Assembly: GCA_017303735.1 (NCBI GenBank)
Contig: JAFLCF010000038.1
Span: 1 to 28,258, forward strand
DNA from: Anaerolineae bacterium
Lineage (GTDB): Bacteria; Chloroflexota; Anaerolineae; Anaerolineales; Villigracilaceae
Length of the DNA stretch: 28,258 nt
Direction of reading: 5' to 3'
Position numbers and translations under genes: made by a program. Under the pieces are notes generated by a model that saw nothing but the letters and a program-made list of their open reading frames with translations, ran no database searches and was not told where the DNA came from. Positions 17,843 to 25,279 of the stretch are shown here, piece after piece (the first letter of the stretch is position 1; each line of letters begins with the position of its first letter).

Positions 17843-18194
17843 GGTTACAGGTTTAAAGTTGAAAGTTACAAGTTAGTGACTGGCAGCGAGAATTTTTCGG
17901 AAAAAAAAGAGCAAAATGATTGGGATCAATTTCGAGTGAGAATGAAGCGAGAATCGGTTTTGAATCCGCTATAACATTTATGCACCCAAAAAGTTTATGC
18001 AGTATCGAATTTGATTTGCAAGGGATTGTGCAATACCGATTCGTCATCACAGAAAAAAGAATCTGCGCGGCTTAAAACCTTTACATGCAGGGTGTTTGAT
18101 GTATTATTGACAAATCAATGGCGTTTTTCGCGGCTCGTCCACCGCGGGAGGCGCTGTTCATCTTTAATCCACAAAACGAAAGGTATTTATATGA
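17843..18194. other. gene-free stretch of 352 bases
   Basis: No convincing coding frame. It begins with a short run of related units based on AAGTT (about 17856-17874), then AT-rich sequence with A-runs. A candidate promoter for the SET gene lies at 18080-18107, followed by an untranslated leader of about 80 nt containing a GC-rich patch (CCACCGCGGGAGG). I see no terminator hairpin directly after the propeller gene. Confidence 0.6.
18080..18107 (+). promoter_or_regulatory. candidate promoter for the SET-domain gene
   Basis: TTTACA, 16 nt, TATTAT (18102-18107). The predicted start near 18114 leaves a leader of about 80 nt before the ATG at 18195. Confidence 0.45.
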
Positions 18195-18785
18195 ATGTCC
18201 AAGCAACCAAGTTCCTATCTGTCTTCTAAGTTAGAAGGTCGCCTGAAAGCCGATGAAAGCGGAAACAGCATTTTTGCCATCGAGCCCATTAAGAAGGGTG
18301 AGTTGATCGCTGTTTTCGGCGGCGTTGTGTATGAATGGGAGACCTTTATCCACCTTCCCGAGATTGAGCGCATGTTATGCCTCCAGGTTGAAGATCGTCA
18401 CTTCCTGGTACCGCGCCCGATTGGTGAGGGAGATTATGTCAATCACTCGTGCAACCCGAATGCAGGTCTTTCGGGCCAGATTGGACTCGTTGCCATGCGA
18501 GACATCCAAATCGGCGAGGAAGTTTGTTTCGATTATGCCATGTGCGATACCATGCCCTACGATGAATTCAATTGTTTGTGCGGTGCAAGCACCTGCCGCG
18601 GCAAGGTTGGCGGCAATGACTGGCAGAGACCGGAACTTCAGAAGCGCTACGCGGGGTTCTTTTCTCCGCATGTGCAGCGCCGCATCGATGCCCAGCGTGC
18701 AGAACGCCGTGCATTCGAGCGAGCCATGCGCAATGCCAAGACGGGCACGCACGCCAAGCCCGTTGCAGCGACAATGTACAAATAG
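18195..18785 (+). CDS. SET-domain protein lysine methyltransferase with post-SET motif
   Basis: 196 residues. SET proteins move methyl from S-adenosylmethionine to lysine side chains. The core motifs are present: YVNHSCNPN (81-89), which holds the cofactor-binding Asn-His, and GEEVCFDYA (107-115) with the conserved Tyr. A post-SET cluster C127-x-C129-x4-C134 together with C86 makes the four-cysteine zinc site typical of eukaryotic-type SET enzymes. The C-terminus (about 155-196) is strongly basic and helical and could contact nucleic acid or a target protein. ATG at 18195 is used because the ATG 4 nt earlier is out of frame; AAAGG lies about 12 nt upstream. It stands alone between a promoter and a terminator. 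Substrate unknown. Confidence 0.92.
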   Translation: MSKQPSSYLSSKLEGRLKADESGNSIFAIEPIKKGELIAVFGGVVYEWETFIHLPEIERMLCLQVEDRHFLVPRPIGEGDYVNHSCNPNAGLSGQIGLVAMRDIQIGEEVCFDYAMCDTMPYDEFNCLCGASTCRGKVGGNDWQRPELQKRYAGFFSPHVQRRIDAQRAERRAFERAMRNAKTGTHAKPVAATMYK

Positions 18786-18793
18786 GTTTATCT

Positions 18794-18825
18794 AAACAGC
18801 CTCGTGAAAAATCACGAGGCTGTTT
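18794..18825 (+). terminator. rho-independent terminator of the SET gene
   Basis: A perfect 14-bp stem with a 4-nt A loop, ending in TTTTT, 8 nt after the SET stop codon. Confidence 0.9.
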
Positions 18826-18836
18826 TTATTCTGATC

Positions 18837-18865
18837 ACCACTGAGGTTTTGCAGACCTCGGTGGT
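18837..18865. other. hairpin at the convergent end of pckA
   Basis: Arms ACCACTGAGGT and ACCTCGGTGGT pair over 11 positions with one G-T type mismatch and a 7-nt loop. It lies just past the pckA stop on the minus strand but has no T-run, so termination of pckA here is uncertain. Confidence 0.45.
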
Positions 18866-18875
18866 TTGACTCACA

Positions 18876-20522
18876 TCACACCTTCGGTCCCGCGTCGATG
18901 ACCTCTTGCGGGGTACCATCGGTGAATTTGGCGAAGTTCTGTTTGAAACGCATCGCCAGGTCTTTGTAACGCCGGTCGTATTCTTTTTTATCAGACCACG
19001 AAGCGCCGGGATCCAAAACTTCATCAGGCACGTTCGGGCAGGTCATTGGAACCTCAAAGCCAAAGATGGGGTCAGTCTTAAACTTGACGTTACTCAACTG
19101 CCCATCCAACGCCGCATTGAGTAAGGCACGCGTGTACTTGATCGAAATGCGCTTGCCCACGCCATACGGTCCGCCCACCCATCCAGTGTTGACCAGCCAG
19201 CATGTCACGCCGTAACGCTCGATTTTATTCTTGAGCAACTCCGCATACTTATATGGATGATGCACCATGAACGGTCCGCCAAAGCATGCGCTGAAGGTGA
19301 TCTCCGGCTCCTTGCCCAAGCCGACTTCTGTTCCGCCAACCTTGGATGTATACCCGCTGATAAATTGGTACAGAGCCTGATCCGGCGTCAGCCGCGCGAT
19401 CGGAGGCATGACACCGTTTGCATCACACGTCAACAAGATGATGTTCTTCGGATGCCCAGCCTTTCTCTCCGGGACGGCGTTCGCAATGAATTCCAACGGA
19501 TACGAAGCGCGCGTGTTCTCGGTCAACGAGTCGTCGTCAAGGTCGATCATGCGCGTGATGGGGTCATATGGCACATTCTCAAGGATCGTCCCGAAGCGGC
19601 TGGTGGTGGCGAAGATTTCCGGTTCCGCCGAAGCCGATAGACCGATGACCTTGGCGTAGCATCCGCCTTCAAAGTTGAAAACGCCTCCGTCGCTCCAGCC
19701 ATGCTCATCGTCCCCGATGAGGCGGCGTTTGGGGTCGGCGGATAAGGTCGTCTTGCCGGTGCCGCTCAAGCCGAAGAAAAGCGCCACGTCGTCATTATCC
19801 TGCGGGTTGACGTTCGCCGAGCAGTGCATCGAAAGCACGCCATCCAGTGGGAGCAGATAATTCAAGATCGTGAAGACAGATTTCTTGATCTCGCCTGCAT
19901 AGGCGGTGTTACCGATGATGGCAAGTTTCTTTTCAAACGAAAGGCAAATGAAGGTCTCGCTATTGGTGCTATCCACTGCGGGCGCACCCTTGAAGGACGG
20001 CATCGCGATGATCGTAAACTCAGGCATGAAGCGTTTGTATTCCTCCAGCGACTGCGGCAGGATGAACATGTTGCGCACGAAATGGCTATGCCACGCTAAT
20101 TCAGTCACGATGCGCACAGGCAATCGATAGGCTTCATCCGCACCGGCATAGACATCTTGCACAAAGATATCGCGTCCCTGCAAGAAACCCAACATGCGGT
20201 CATACATGACTTCGAATTTATCCTGCGCGAACGGACGGTTATACACGCCCCACCAAATGTTATTTTCCGAGTCAACATGCCGCACGACAAATTTATCGTT
20301 CGCACTTCTCGCGGTGTGTTTGCCCGTGTTTGCTACATACGCGCCGCCTGCAGTGATTGCGCCTTCCCCACGGAAGGTGGCTTCTTCCACCAATGCCTCG
20401 GTGGTCAAATTCCAATACGCAAGGCGTAAGTTACCCACACCCTGTTGGGAGAGGTTGTAATCTGCCTTGCGGGTCTGCGCAATGGATTCGGCGGGGGTTT
20501 TGATATTCAATAAATTATTCAT
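18876..20522 (-). CDS. pckA: phosphoenolpyruvate carboxykinase (ATP)
   Basis: 548 residues, the usual length for the ATP-dependent enzyme, which interconverts oxaloacetate plus ATP with PEP, CO2 and ADP. The kinase-1a P-loop FFGLSGTGKTTLS (249-261) and the metal-binding stretch LIGDDEHGWSD (268-278) are intact, as are the substrate region around RSANDKFVV (72-80) and the NTGWVGGPYGVGKRISIKYTR segment near the C-terminus. Start at 20522 with a GGGAGA ribosome site that overlaps the upstream aminotransferase stop; the gap is 10 nt, so the two genes form an operon. Together they link aspartate, oxaloacetate and PEP, consistent with gluconeogenesis or anaplerosis; direction cannot be told from sequence. 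Confidence 0.97.
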   Translation of the reverse strand: MNNLLNIKTPAESIAQTRKADYNLSQQGVGNLRLAYWNLTTEALVEEATFRGEGAITAGGAYVANTGKHTARSANDKFVVRHVDSENNIWWGVYNRPFAQDKFEVMYDRMLGFLQGRDIFVQDVYAGADEAYRLPVRIVTELAWHSHFVRNMFILPQSLEEYKRFMPEFTIIAMPSFKGAPAVDSTNSETFICLSFEKKLAIIGNTAYAGEIKKSVFTILNYLLPLDGVLSMHCSANVNPQDNDDVALFFGLSGTGKTTLSADPKRRLIGDDEHGWSDGGVFNFEGGCYAKVIGLSASAEPEIFATTSRFGTILENVPYDPITRMIDLDDDSLTENTRASYPLEFIANAVPERKAGHPKNIILLTCDANGVMPPIARLTPDQALYQFISGYTSKVGGTEVGLGKEPEITFSACFGGPFMVHHPYKYAELLKNKIERYGVTCWLVNTGWVGGPYGVGKRISIKYTRALLNAALDGQLSNVKFKTDPIFGFEVPMTCPNVPDEVLDPGASWSDKKEYDRRYKDLAMRFKQNFAKFTDGTPQEVIDAGPKV

Positions 20523-20532
20523 GCCAGTCTCC

Positions 20533-21750
20533 CTACATCCAATCCCGGATCATTTTCTTATCACCAATATAGATCTCGTTCGGCGAAGTGGCATCAAGCG
20601 CCCATTTGATGCGGGCGATGCCGTCTGTCAGGTCTTTGATGCTCCCAGCGAACGAGATGCGGATATGACCTTCCATGCCAAATTCCTTTCCGGGCACGGT
20701 CACTACCATTGCTTTTTTCAATAAGAATTTGGATGCTTCAACAGAATTGTTATTGAAGGCGCGGATATCGGGCAAGGCATAGAACGTCCCCTGCGGCTCG
20801 ATGAGACGCACGCCATTGAAAGTCTTCATCTCTTGTAACAGCACATCGCGGCTGTTCTGGATCTGCAAGCGCAGCGCCTCGACCACAGACTGCAAGCCGT
20901 TCAATGCGCCCTCAGCGGCTGCCTGCGCGATCGGCGAAACACAGGATGTCGTCTGCGCCAGCACATTTGTCATGACGGTCACCAGTTGACGAGGCGCGAC
21001 CACCCAGCCGATACGGAAGCCTGTCATGCCGTATAACTTTGCTACTCCATTGACCACGATGATATGCGAATTCTCAATATCTTTATCGGTAAAATGATAA
21101 GCAGGCGTTGCCACATTTCGGTCAAAGGTCAACTTGTGATAAATATCATCACAGATCATGAAGATGCCTTTTTTCTCGCACAAGTCCACGATCTTTTCGA
21201 TCAGCGCATCCGGATAGATAGCCCCCGAGGGATTGTTCGGGCTGTTGACGATGATCGCCCGCGTGGAGGAGGTCACTGCCCGTTCGATATCCTCAAAGCG
21301 CGGGGTGAAGGTTCCATCTTCCGGCGTGACAATGACCGGAATACCCAAGCACATCTTGATCATCTCCGGATAAGAAACCCAATACGGCGCAATGACGATG
21401 ACTTCATCTTGCGGGTTCAGGATGGAATAAAAAATATTGTATAGCGACTGCTTCGCTCCGTTGGTAATGATCACATTTTCTGGAGCAACCAGGCGGTTAT
21501 ACGCTTCTTCGGTATAACGGATAACCGCTTTTTTCATCGAAGGCAAACCGTCTGGCGGGGTGTATTTCACTTCCCCACTCGTCAACTTGGCGCCCGATGA
21601 AAGCACCGCGGAGATAGGCGTCTTATTCTTGGGTTCGCCAATGCCCAGGTTGATGACTGCCTCCCCCCGTTCACGTAAGAGACGCGCTTCTTCATTCAAA
21701 GCGAGGGTCGGAGACTCAGCGATATCACTTGCCAGTTTACTAAGCTTCAT
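20533..21750 (-). CDS. class I/II PLP-dependent aminotransferase, aspartate-aminotransferase-like
   Basis: 405 residues from the ATG at 21750, which has AAGGAGAG 4 nt upstream; the longer start at 21831 lacks such a site and would run through a hairpin. Fold-type I aminotransferase features are present: TNGAKQSLYN (96-105) for phosphate binding, NSPNNPSGAIY (169-179), D201/Y204 in CDDIYHKL, the PLP-lysine K238 in NGVAKLYGMTG, and R246 in FRIGWV. Family members transfer amino groups between aspartate or other amino acids and 2-oxoglutarate. Its place directly before pckA favours an oxaloacetate/aspartate role. Exact substrate inferred. Confidence 0.92.
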   Translation of the reverse strand: MKLSKLASDIAESPTLALNEEARLLRERGEAVINLGIGEPKNKTPISAVLSSGAKLTSGEVKYTPPDGLPSMKKAVIRYTEEAYNRLVAPENVIITNGAKQSLYNIFYSILNPQDEVIVIAPYWVSYPEMIKMCLGIPVIVTPEDGTFTPRFEDIERAVTSSTRAIIVNSPNNPSGAIYPDALIEKIVDLCEKKGIFMICDDIYHKLTFDRNVATPAYHFTDKDIENSHIIVVNGVAKLYGMTGFRIGWVVAPRQLVTVMTNVLAQTTSCVSPIAQAAAEGALNGLQSVVEALRLQIQNSRDVLLQEMKTFNGVRLIEPQGTFYALPDIRAFNNNSVEASKFLLKKAMVVTVPGKEFGMEGHIRISFAGSIKDLTDGIARIKWALDATSPNEIYIGDKKMIRDWM

Positions 21751-21794
21751 GCAACTCTCCTTATCTATACATCTACCAGACGTGCTTAAATAAA

Positions 21795-21827
21795 ATCTGG
21801 TCAGCGGATTCTCTCCTCTGACCAGAT
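21795..21827 (-). terminator. terminator-shaped hairpin between the PLD gene and the aminotransferase operon
   Basis: A perfect 10-bp stem (ATCTGGTCAG / CTGACCAGAT) with a 13-nt loop. On the minus strand it is followed by TTTATTTAAG. It is 77 nt after the PLD stop and 44 nt before the aminotransferase ATG, so it may end the PLD message or act as an attenuator in the aminotransferase leader. Confidence 0.6.
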
Positions 21828-21904
21828 ACATTTATTCGACCGCGGCAGTTGCCACGCTGACATTTATTCATGCCAGCTATTGGTTTCATAAGCAAATTAT
21901 ACTC

Positions 21905-23137
21905 CTATTCGCAGGTGAATGCCCCAACCGGGACGCTCATGCTGGCATCCCATATTTTTTGATATTCCTGCAAATACAAAGATGCAATTTCGGGGTTATC
22001 GAGAATGATCACATTCTCCTCATTCTCCTCATCGGCGCTGGATGAAAAATTCAAAGAGCCGGTCACCACGATGCTGTTATCTACAATAATGACCTTGTCA
22101 TGCAGAAAGCCAGAGTTACCATCCTGCCGCACAGGCAGACCGGCGCACCAAAGCGTTTTAAGTTCAGAACGCGTACTATTACTGCCGAAGGTCTCGAACA
22201 CGCCTTGTACATCCACTCCGGCAAGCGCACGGTCGATCATGGTTTGCGCCATGGGGTAATCGGTAAAACTAAATGCCAGAAAACGAATGCTGACTTGCGC
22301 ATCACCCAGGATTGCGATCAGGTTATCTACTACATCGTCTTCGGGCGAAAACAACACTTGTATCGGTGTGCCGTCCAGAATTGCCCATTGATTGTTACGG
22401 GTCGACGGCGCACGTGGTCCCAATTGGGCTGCCCATAATTCTTCCCATTCGCGTTCATAGATCTCCGAAATTTCTGGCGAGCGAATGACGATGACATTGT
22501 TATTCTGTTTATAAATGCCATTGACCGTGATGTTCGTGGAGCCTGTCCATGTAATTTGACGGTCGAAGATCCAGAATTTATTGTGCATCAAGGCAGATCG
22601 CCCCGCATCATCCTTAACCTCCACTCCGCCCGCCATCAGACGGGTGAACTGCCCCCGGTTCGGATTCGCATCTATATCCAACCCGTTCTCATCGTCGGTT
22701 ACCCAGCGCACGTCCACGCCGCGGGCTTTGGCTGCGATCAAGGCGTCGGCTACTCGTGGCAAGTTGAACTCAAAAGAGGCAATATGAATGCTCACCTGTG
22801 CGGCGTCTATGAATTGGATCAATCTTTCTTCTATCGAACCTGCTGGGTTGTTCGGGTCATTGATAAGCAGCAGATCCGTAAAATATACCTCCCACCATGC
22901 TTCGGCAGGGATCGCCAACGGCGTGTCGGTTATTGGAAGCGGCGGCTCACCCACTGGGGTTTCAGTCACCGGAAAAATGATCTGAGGCGTCTCAGTGACG
23001 GGGATGATAAATGGTTCGGGGGTATCACTGGCATAAAATGGGATCTGCGTGACAGGCGCGTAGGGCGTCTCAAACTCAAGCGGCGCACATGCAACGATAA
23101 GGACGAACAACAGGGAGAGTGTGAATTTCTTGTTCAT
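21905..23137 (-). CDS. phospholipase D-like lipoprotein with two HKD motifs
   Basis: 410 residues from the ATG at 23137, chosen because it gives a clean lipoprotein signal (MNKKFTLSLLFVLIVAC, Cys17); an in-frame ATG 4 codons earlier is possible. A Pro/Thr-rich linker with repeated PVTETP units (about 35-75) follows. Two PLD-type domains carry intact motifs: HNKFWIFD (H185) with GSTN after it, and HDKVIIVD (H346) with GSLN after it. Both have the HxKx4D pattern, so the enzyme should be an active phosphodiesterase; the substrate may be phospholipid or nucleic acid. It should sit on the outer face of the membrane. It does not clearly belong to the flanking operons. Confidence 0.9.
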   Translation of the reverse strand: MNKKFTLSLLFVLIVACAPLEFETPYAPVTQIPFYASDTPEPFIIPVTETPQIIFPVTETPVGEPPLPITDTPLAIPAEAWWEVYFTDLLLINDPNNPAGSIEERLIQFIDAAQVSIHIASFEFNLPRVADALIAAKARGVDVRWVTDDENGLDIDANPNRGQFTRLMAGGVEVKDDAGRSALMHNKFWIFDRQITWTGSTNITVNGIYKQNNNVIVIRSPEISEIYEREWEELWAAQLGPRAPSTRNNQWAILDGTPIQVLFSPEDDVVDNLIAILGDAQVSIRFLAFSFTDYPMAQTMIDRALAGVDVQGVFETFGSNSTRSELKTLWCAGLPVRQDGNSGFLHDKVIIVDNSIVVTGSLNFSSSADEENEENVIILDNPEIASLYLQEYQKIWDASMSVPVGAFTCE

Positions 23138-23160
23138 GGTTGGTCTCATATCTAGAATCA

Positions 23161-23204
23161 AAAGTGACGGTCGCTGTATTGTACCGGAAAGCGACCGTCA
23201 CTTT
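23161..23204 (-). terminator. long hairpin between fabD and the PLD gene
   Basis: A perfect 14-bp stem (AAAGTGACGGTCGC / GCGACCGTCACTTT) with a 16-nt loop. On the minus strand it ends in CTTTTGATT, 37 nt past the fabD stop, so it is probably the fabD terminator. A second hairpin lies between it and fabD. Confidence 0.6.
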
Positions 23205-23209
23205 GAAGA

Positions 23210-23236
23210 GCAGGTCACATTGAAAACGTGACCTGC
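23210..23236. other. second hairpin after fabD
   Basis: Arms GCAGGTCAC and GTGACCTGC pair perfectly over 9 bp with a 9-nt loop, 5 nt past the fabD stop. No T-run follows on the minus strand. Confidence 0.5.
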
Positions 23237-23241
23237 GAGTT

Positions 23242-24183
23242 TTATTTGAGCGCCGTAAAATCCTGCGGGGTTCCTAGCGGATAGTTGACGCCATCACTGG
23301 CAATGCGCTTGATCAACCCGCCAAGCACGGTGCCAGTACCCACTTCTACAAAAGACTTAATGCCCATCTCGTTCATAGCTTTGACAGTATCCGTCCAACG
23401 CACTCGCGATTGCATTTGAGCCTTGATGTCGGCACGGGCATCTTCAGCCGTCTTCAAGACAGTTGCCTGAACGTTGCCAATAACCGGAATTTTCGGCGCA
23501 TTCATCGTCACTGCGTCCACGGCTTGATTCCATTCTGCTTGAATCGATGCCATCAGTGGTGAATGGGCGGCGATGGAAACCGCCAATGGCATGGCACGTT
23601 TGGCACCTGCGGCTTTTGCGCCCGCCATGGCTCGCTCCACAGCTGCTTTGGCACCAGAGAGAACGACCTGCCCGGGGCAATTGTCGTTTGCCACTTGCAC
23701 GATCTCATTTTCGGCGCTGGCTTCCGCACAGACTTTGTCGAGGGTGGGGATGTCCACGCCGAGGATGGCTGCCATACTGCCAGGAGCCAATTCGCCGGCA
23801 CGCTTCATGAGCTCGCCGCGCTTGCGGACGAGGCGCAAACCATCTTCAAAAGATAAGGCTCCAGCCGCGGTCAGAGCCGATAACTCGCCAAGTGAATGCC
23901 CGGCAACAGAAGCTGGCTCAAAGTCAGGGAAGAGGCGGGCAAAGGTTTGGAAAGAGGCAATGGAATGAAGGAAGAGAGCCGATTGAGTGTTGAGCGTGTC
24001 ATTTAGGTCGGTATCCGGTCCATCCCACATTAAGGCGGAAAGTGAAAAGCCAAGAATGGCATCTGCCTGGTCGAATAATTGTTTTGTTTCAGCATATTCG
24101 GCTGCCAGGGCTTTGCCCATGCCAACAGCTTGGGAGCCCTGCCCCGGGAAGACGAATGCAGTGGTTTTTGAGTCCAGTTTCAT
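23242..24183 (-). CDS. fabD: malonyl-CoA:acyl carrier protein transacylase
   Basis: 313 residues, normal for FabD, which loads malonyl groups on acyl carrier protein for fatty-acid synthesis in the cytoplasm. The N-terminal GQGSQ (14-18) oxyanion region, the nucleophile S97 in GHSLGE (95-100), R122 (RKRGE) that holds the malonyl carboxylate, and H207 (AAHSPLM) that completes the catalytic pair are all present. The start is supported by AAAGGAG about 6 nt upstream. It follows rpmF by 58 nt, with a hairpin between them. The usual plsX and fabH genes of the rpmF-fab cluster are missing here. Confidence 0.97.
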   Translation of the reverse strand: MKLDSKTTAFVFPGQGSQAVGMGKALAAEYAETKQLFDQADAILGFSLSALMWDGPDTDLNDTLNTQSALFLHSIASFQTFARLFPDFEPASVAGHSLGELSALTAAGALSFEDGLRLVRKRGELMKRAGELAPGSMAAILGVDIPTLDKVCAEASAENEIVQVANDNCPGQVVLSGAKAAVERAMAGAKAAGAKRAMPLAVSIAAHSPLMASIQAEWNQAVDAVTMNAPKIPVIGNVQATVLKTAEDARADIKAQMQSRVRWTDTVKAMNEMGIKSFVEVGTGTVLGGLIKRIASDGVNYPLGTPQDFTALK

Positions 24184-24210
24184 AAATACTCCTTTGCGGT
24201 GTTAAACACA

Positions 24211-24237
24211 AACGGGTCGTGATTGTCACGACCCGTT
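24211..24237 (-). terminator. hairpin between rpmF and fabD
   Basis: A perfect 12-bp stem (AACGGGTCGTGA / TCACGACCCGTT) with a 3-nt loop, 4 nt past the rpmF stop. The minus-strand tail TTGTGTTTAA is only moderately T-rich, so partial termination that sets the rpmF:fabD ratio is plausible. Confidence 0.6.
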
Positions 24238-24241
24238 TTGA

Positions 24242-24442
24242 TTATTCAGCGGACTTCTTTTCTTTTTTGACCTGGTAGACTTCGCGTCCTTTGAAGTATC
24301 CGCAGTTCGGGCAGACCTGGTGTGGCAGGCGCTTGTTCCCGCAGTTGGAGCAGGTCACCAGGTTGGCGGCGGTCAGCGCGTCTTGCGAGCGGCGGCGGTC
24401 ACGGCGTCCCTTCGAGTGTTTGCGCTTTGGATGTGGGGTCAT
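24242..24442 (-). CDS. rpmF: 50S ribosomal protein L32, zinc-ribbon form
   Basis: 66 residues from the ATG at 24442, which has AAAGGAG about 9 nt upstream. The longer start at 24463 would translate the ribosome site and is rejected. The basic N-terminus (PKRKHSKGRRDRRR) is typical of L32. Four cysteines C31, C34, C44 and C47 in CSNC and CPNC make the zinc-binding form of the protein. It has a strong promoter and a leader of about 70 nt containing a hairpin. Read-through would also express fabD. Confidence 0.96.
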   Translation of the reverse strand: MTPHPKRKHSKGRRDRRRSQDALTAANLVTCSNCGNKRLPHQVCPNCGYFKGREVYQVKKEKKSAE

Positions 24443-24467
24443 GAAACGTTCTCCTTTATACATACAT

Positions 24468-24489
24468 CAGACGGGCAAATGCCCGTCTG
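24468..24489 (-). other. hairpin in the rpmF leader
   Basis: A perfect 10-bp stem (CAGACGGGCA / TGCCCGTCTG) with a 2-nt gap, between the promoter and the ribosome site of rpmF. On the plus strand a T-run follows 6 nt later, but no plus-strand gene ends here. It could stabilise the message or bind a regulator. Confidence 0.5.
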
Positions 24490-24516
24490 GATTGGTTTTT
24501 ATTACGAAGCCCGCTG

Positions 24517-24545
24517 ATTATATATGCGGGAGGCAGTGACGTCAA
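24517..24545 (-). promoter_or_regulatory. rpmF promoter
   Basis: On the minus strand: TTGACG, 17 nt, TATAAT. This is the closest to consensus in the window. The predicted start is near 24510. Confidence 0.75.
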
Positions 24546-24564
24546 GGCGAATTCGATGTAAAAT
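24536..24564 (+). promoter_or_regulatory. promoter of the phosphatase gene, divergent from rpmF
   Basis: GTGACG, 17 nt, TAAAAT (24559-24564), ending 7 nt before the ATG at 24572. Its -35 box overlaps that of the divergent rpmF promoter by 2 nt. No Shine-Dalgarno sequence, so a leaderless message is likely. Confidence 0.45.
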
Positions 24565-24571
24565 TCTGGGT

Positions 24572-25279
24572 ATGGAAATCCAGATTGCGGTCGCAAAAAT
24601 CAATAAGTATGCGGTTTCCGAAAGCGGGGATACGCTCGAAGTGATCGAACGTCCCACAGGCGGGCTTTCGGTGGTGCTGGCAGATGGGCAAACCAGCGGA
24701 CGCGGCGCAAAAGCCGTCTCGATGATGGTGGTGCGCAAGGTCATCAGCCTGATCGCCGAAGGGGTTCGTGATGGAGCCGCCGCCCGCGCCGCCTCAGACG
24801 CCCTCTTTACCGACAAAGCCGGGAAGGTAACCTGCACCCTCAATATCGCTTCGGTGGATTTACACAGCAAGACGATTGTTTTGACCCGTAATAACCCCGC
24901 CCCCATGTTCATTTGTAGAGACGAAGAGATCGACACCCATGCCGAGGAAAGCATCTCGTTGGGCACGTCGCGTAATGTGCGCCCGATCATCACCGAGTTG
25001 AATATCGAAGCCGGGCTGACGGTGGTCATCTTTTCGGATGGCATTAGCCATGCCGGGGAACGGCGCGGAACTCCCATGGACATTCGCCAGACGATCCGTT
25101 CGGTGCTGGAAGACCAGGACCCAACCCCGCAAGAGATGGCAGATGCCTTGTTAAGAGAAGCCGTGCGCCTTGATGATAACCGCCCAGCCGATGATGTTAG
25201 TGTATTGGTGTTGCGCGTTTCTCCGCGCACAGGCGATGAAGTGCGCCGTATGACTGTTCGACTCCCGATTCATGCATAA
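24572..25279 (+). CDS. PP2C/SpoIIE-type serine phosphatase
   Basis: 235 residues from the ATG at 24572; the longer start at 24524 would begin inside the promoter region. This is a single phosphatase domain with no sensor or membrane part. Metal-binding motifs of the SpoIIE class are visible: ADGQTSGRGAK (37-47) in place of the usual DGMGHG, FSDGISHAG (about 153-161) and the final PADDVSVLVLR (about 209-219). It should remove phosphate from Ser/Thr of a protein substrate, often an anti-sigma antagonist; no such partner is nearby. The end overlaps the channel-like gene by 8 nt, so the two are probably co-translated. Confidence 0.85.
   Translation: MEIQIAVAKINKYAVSESGDTLEVIERPTGGLSVVLADGQTSGRGAKAVSMMVVRKVISLIAEGVRDGAAARAASDALFTDKAGKVTCTLNIASVDLHSKTIVLTRNNPAPMFICRDEEIDTHAEESISLGTSRNVRPIITELNIEAGLTVVIFSDGISHAGERRGTPMDIRQTIRSVLEDQDPTPQEMADALLREAVRLDDNRPADDVSVLVLRVSPRTGDEVRRMTVRLPIHA

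Noticed and set aside
18107..18112. TTGACA as a -35 box for the SET gene
   Set aside because: No -10-like sequence at 16-18 nt downstream; TTTACA-16-TATTAT just before it fits better.
22556..23155. 199-residue plus-strand frame
   Set aside because: Antisense to the PLD-like gene with intact HKD motifs.
24502..25230. 242-residue minus-strand frame
   Set aside because: Antisense to the phosphatase gene, which has recognisable metal-binding motifs; the frame is Ser/Arg-rich as expected of a shadow.
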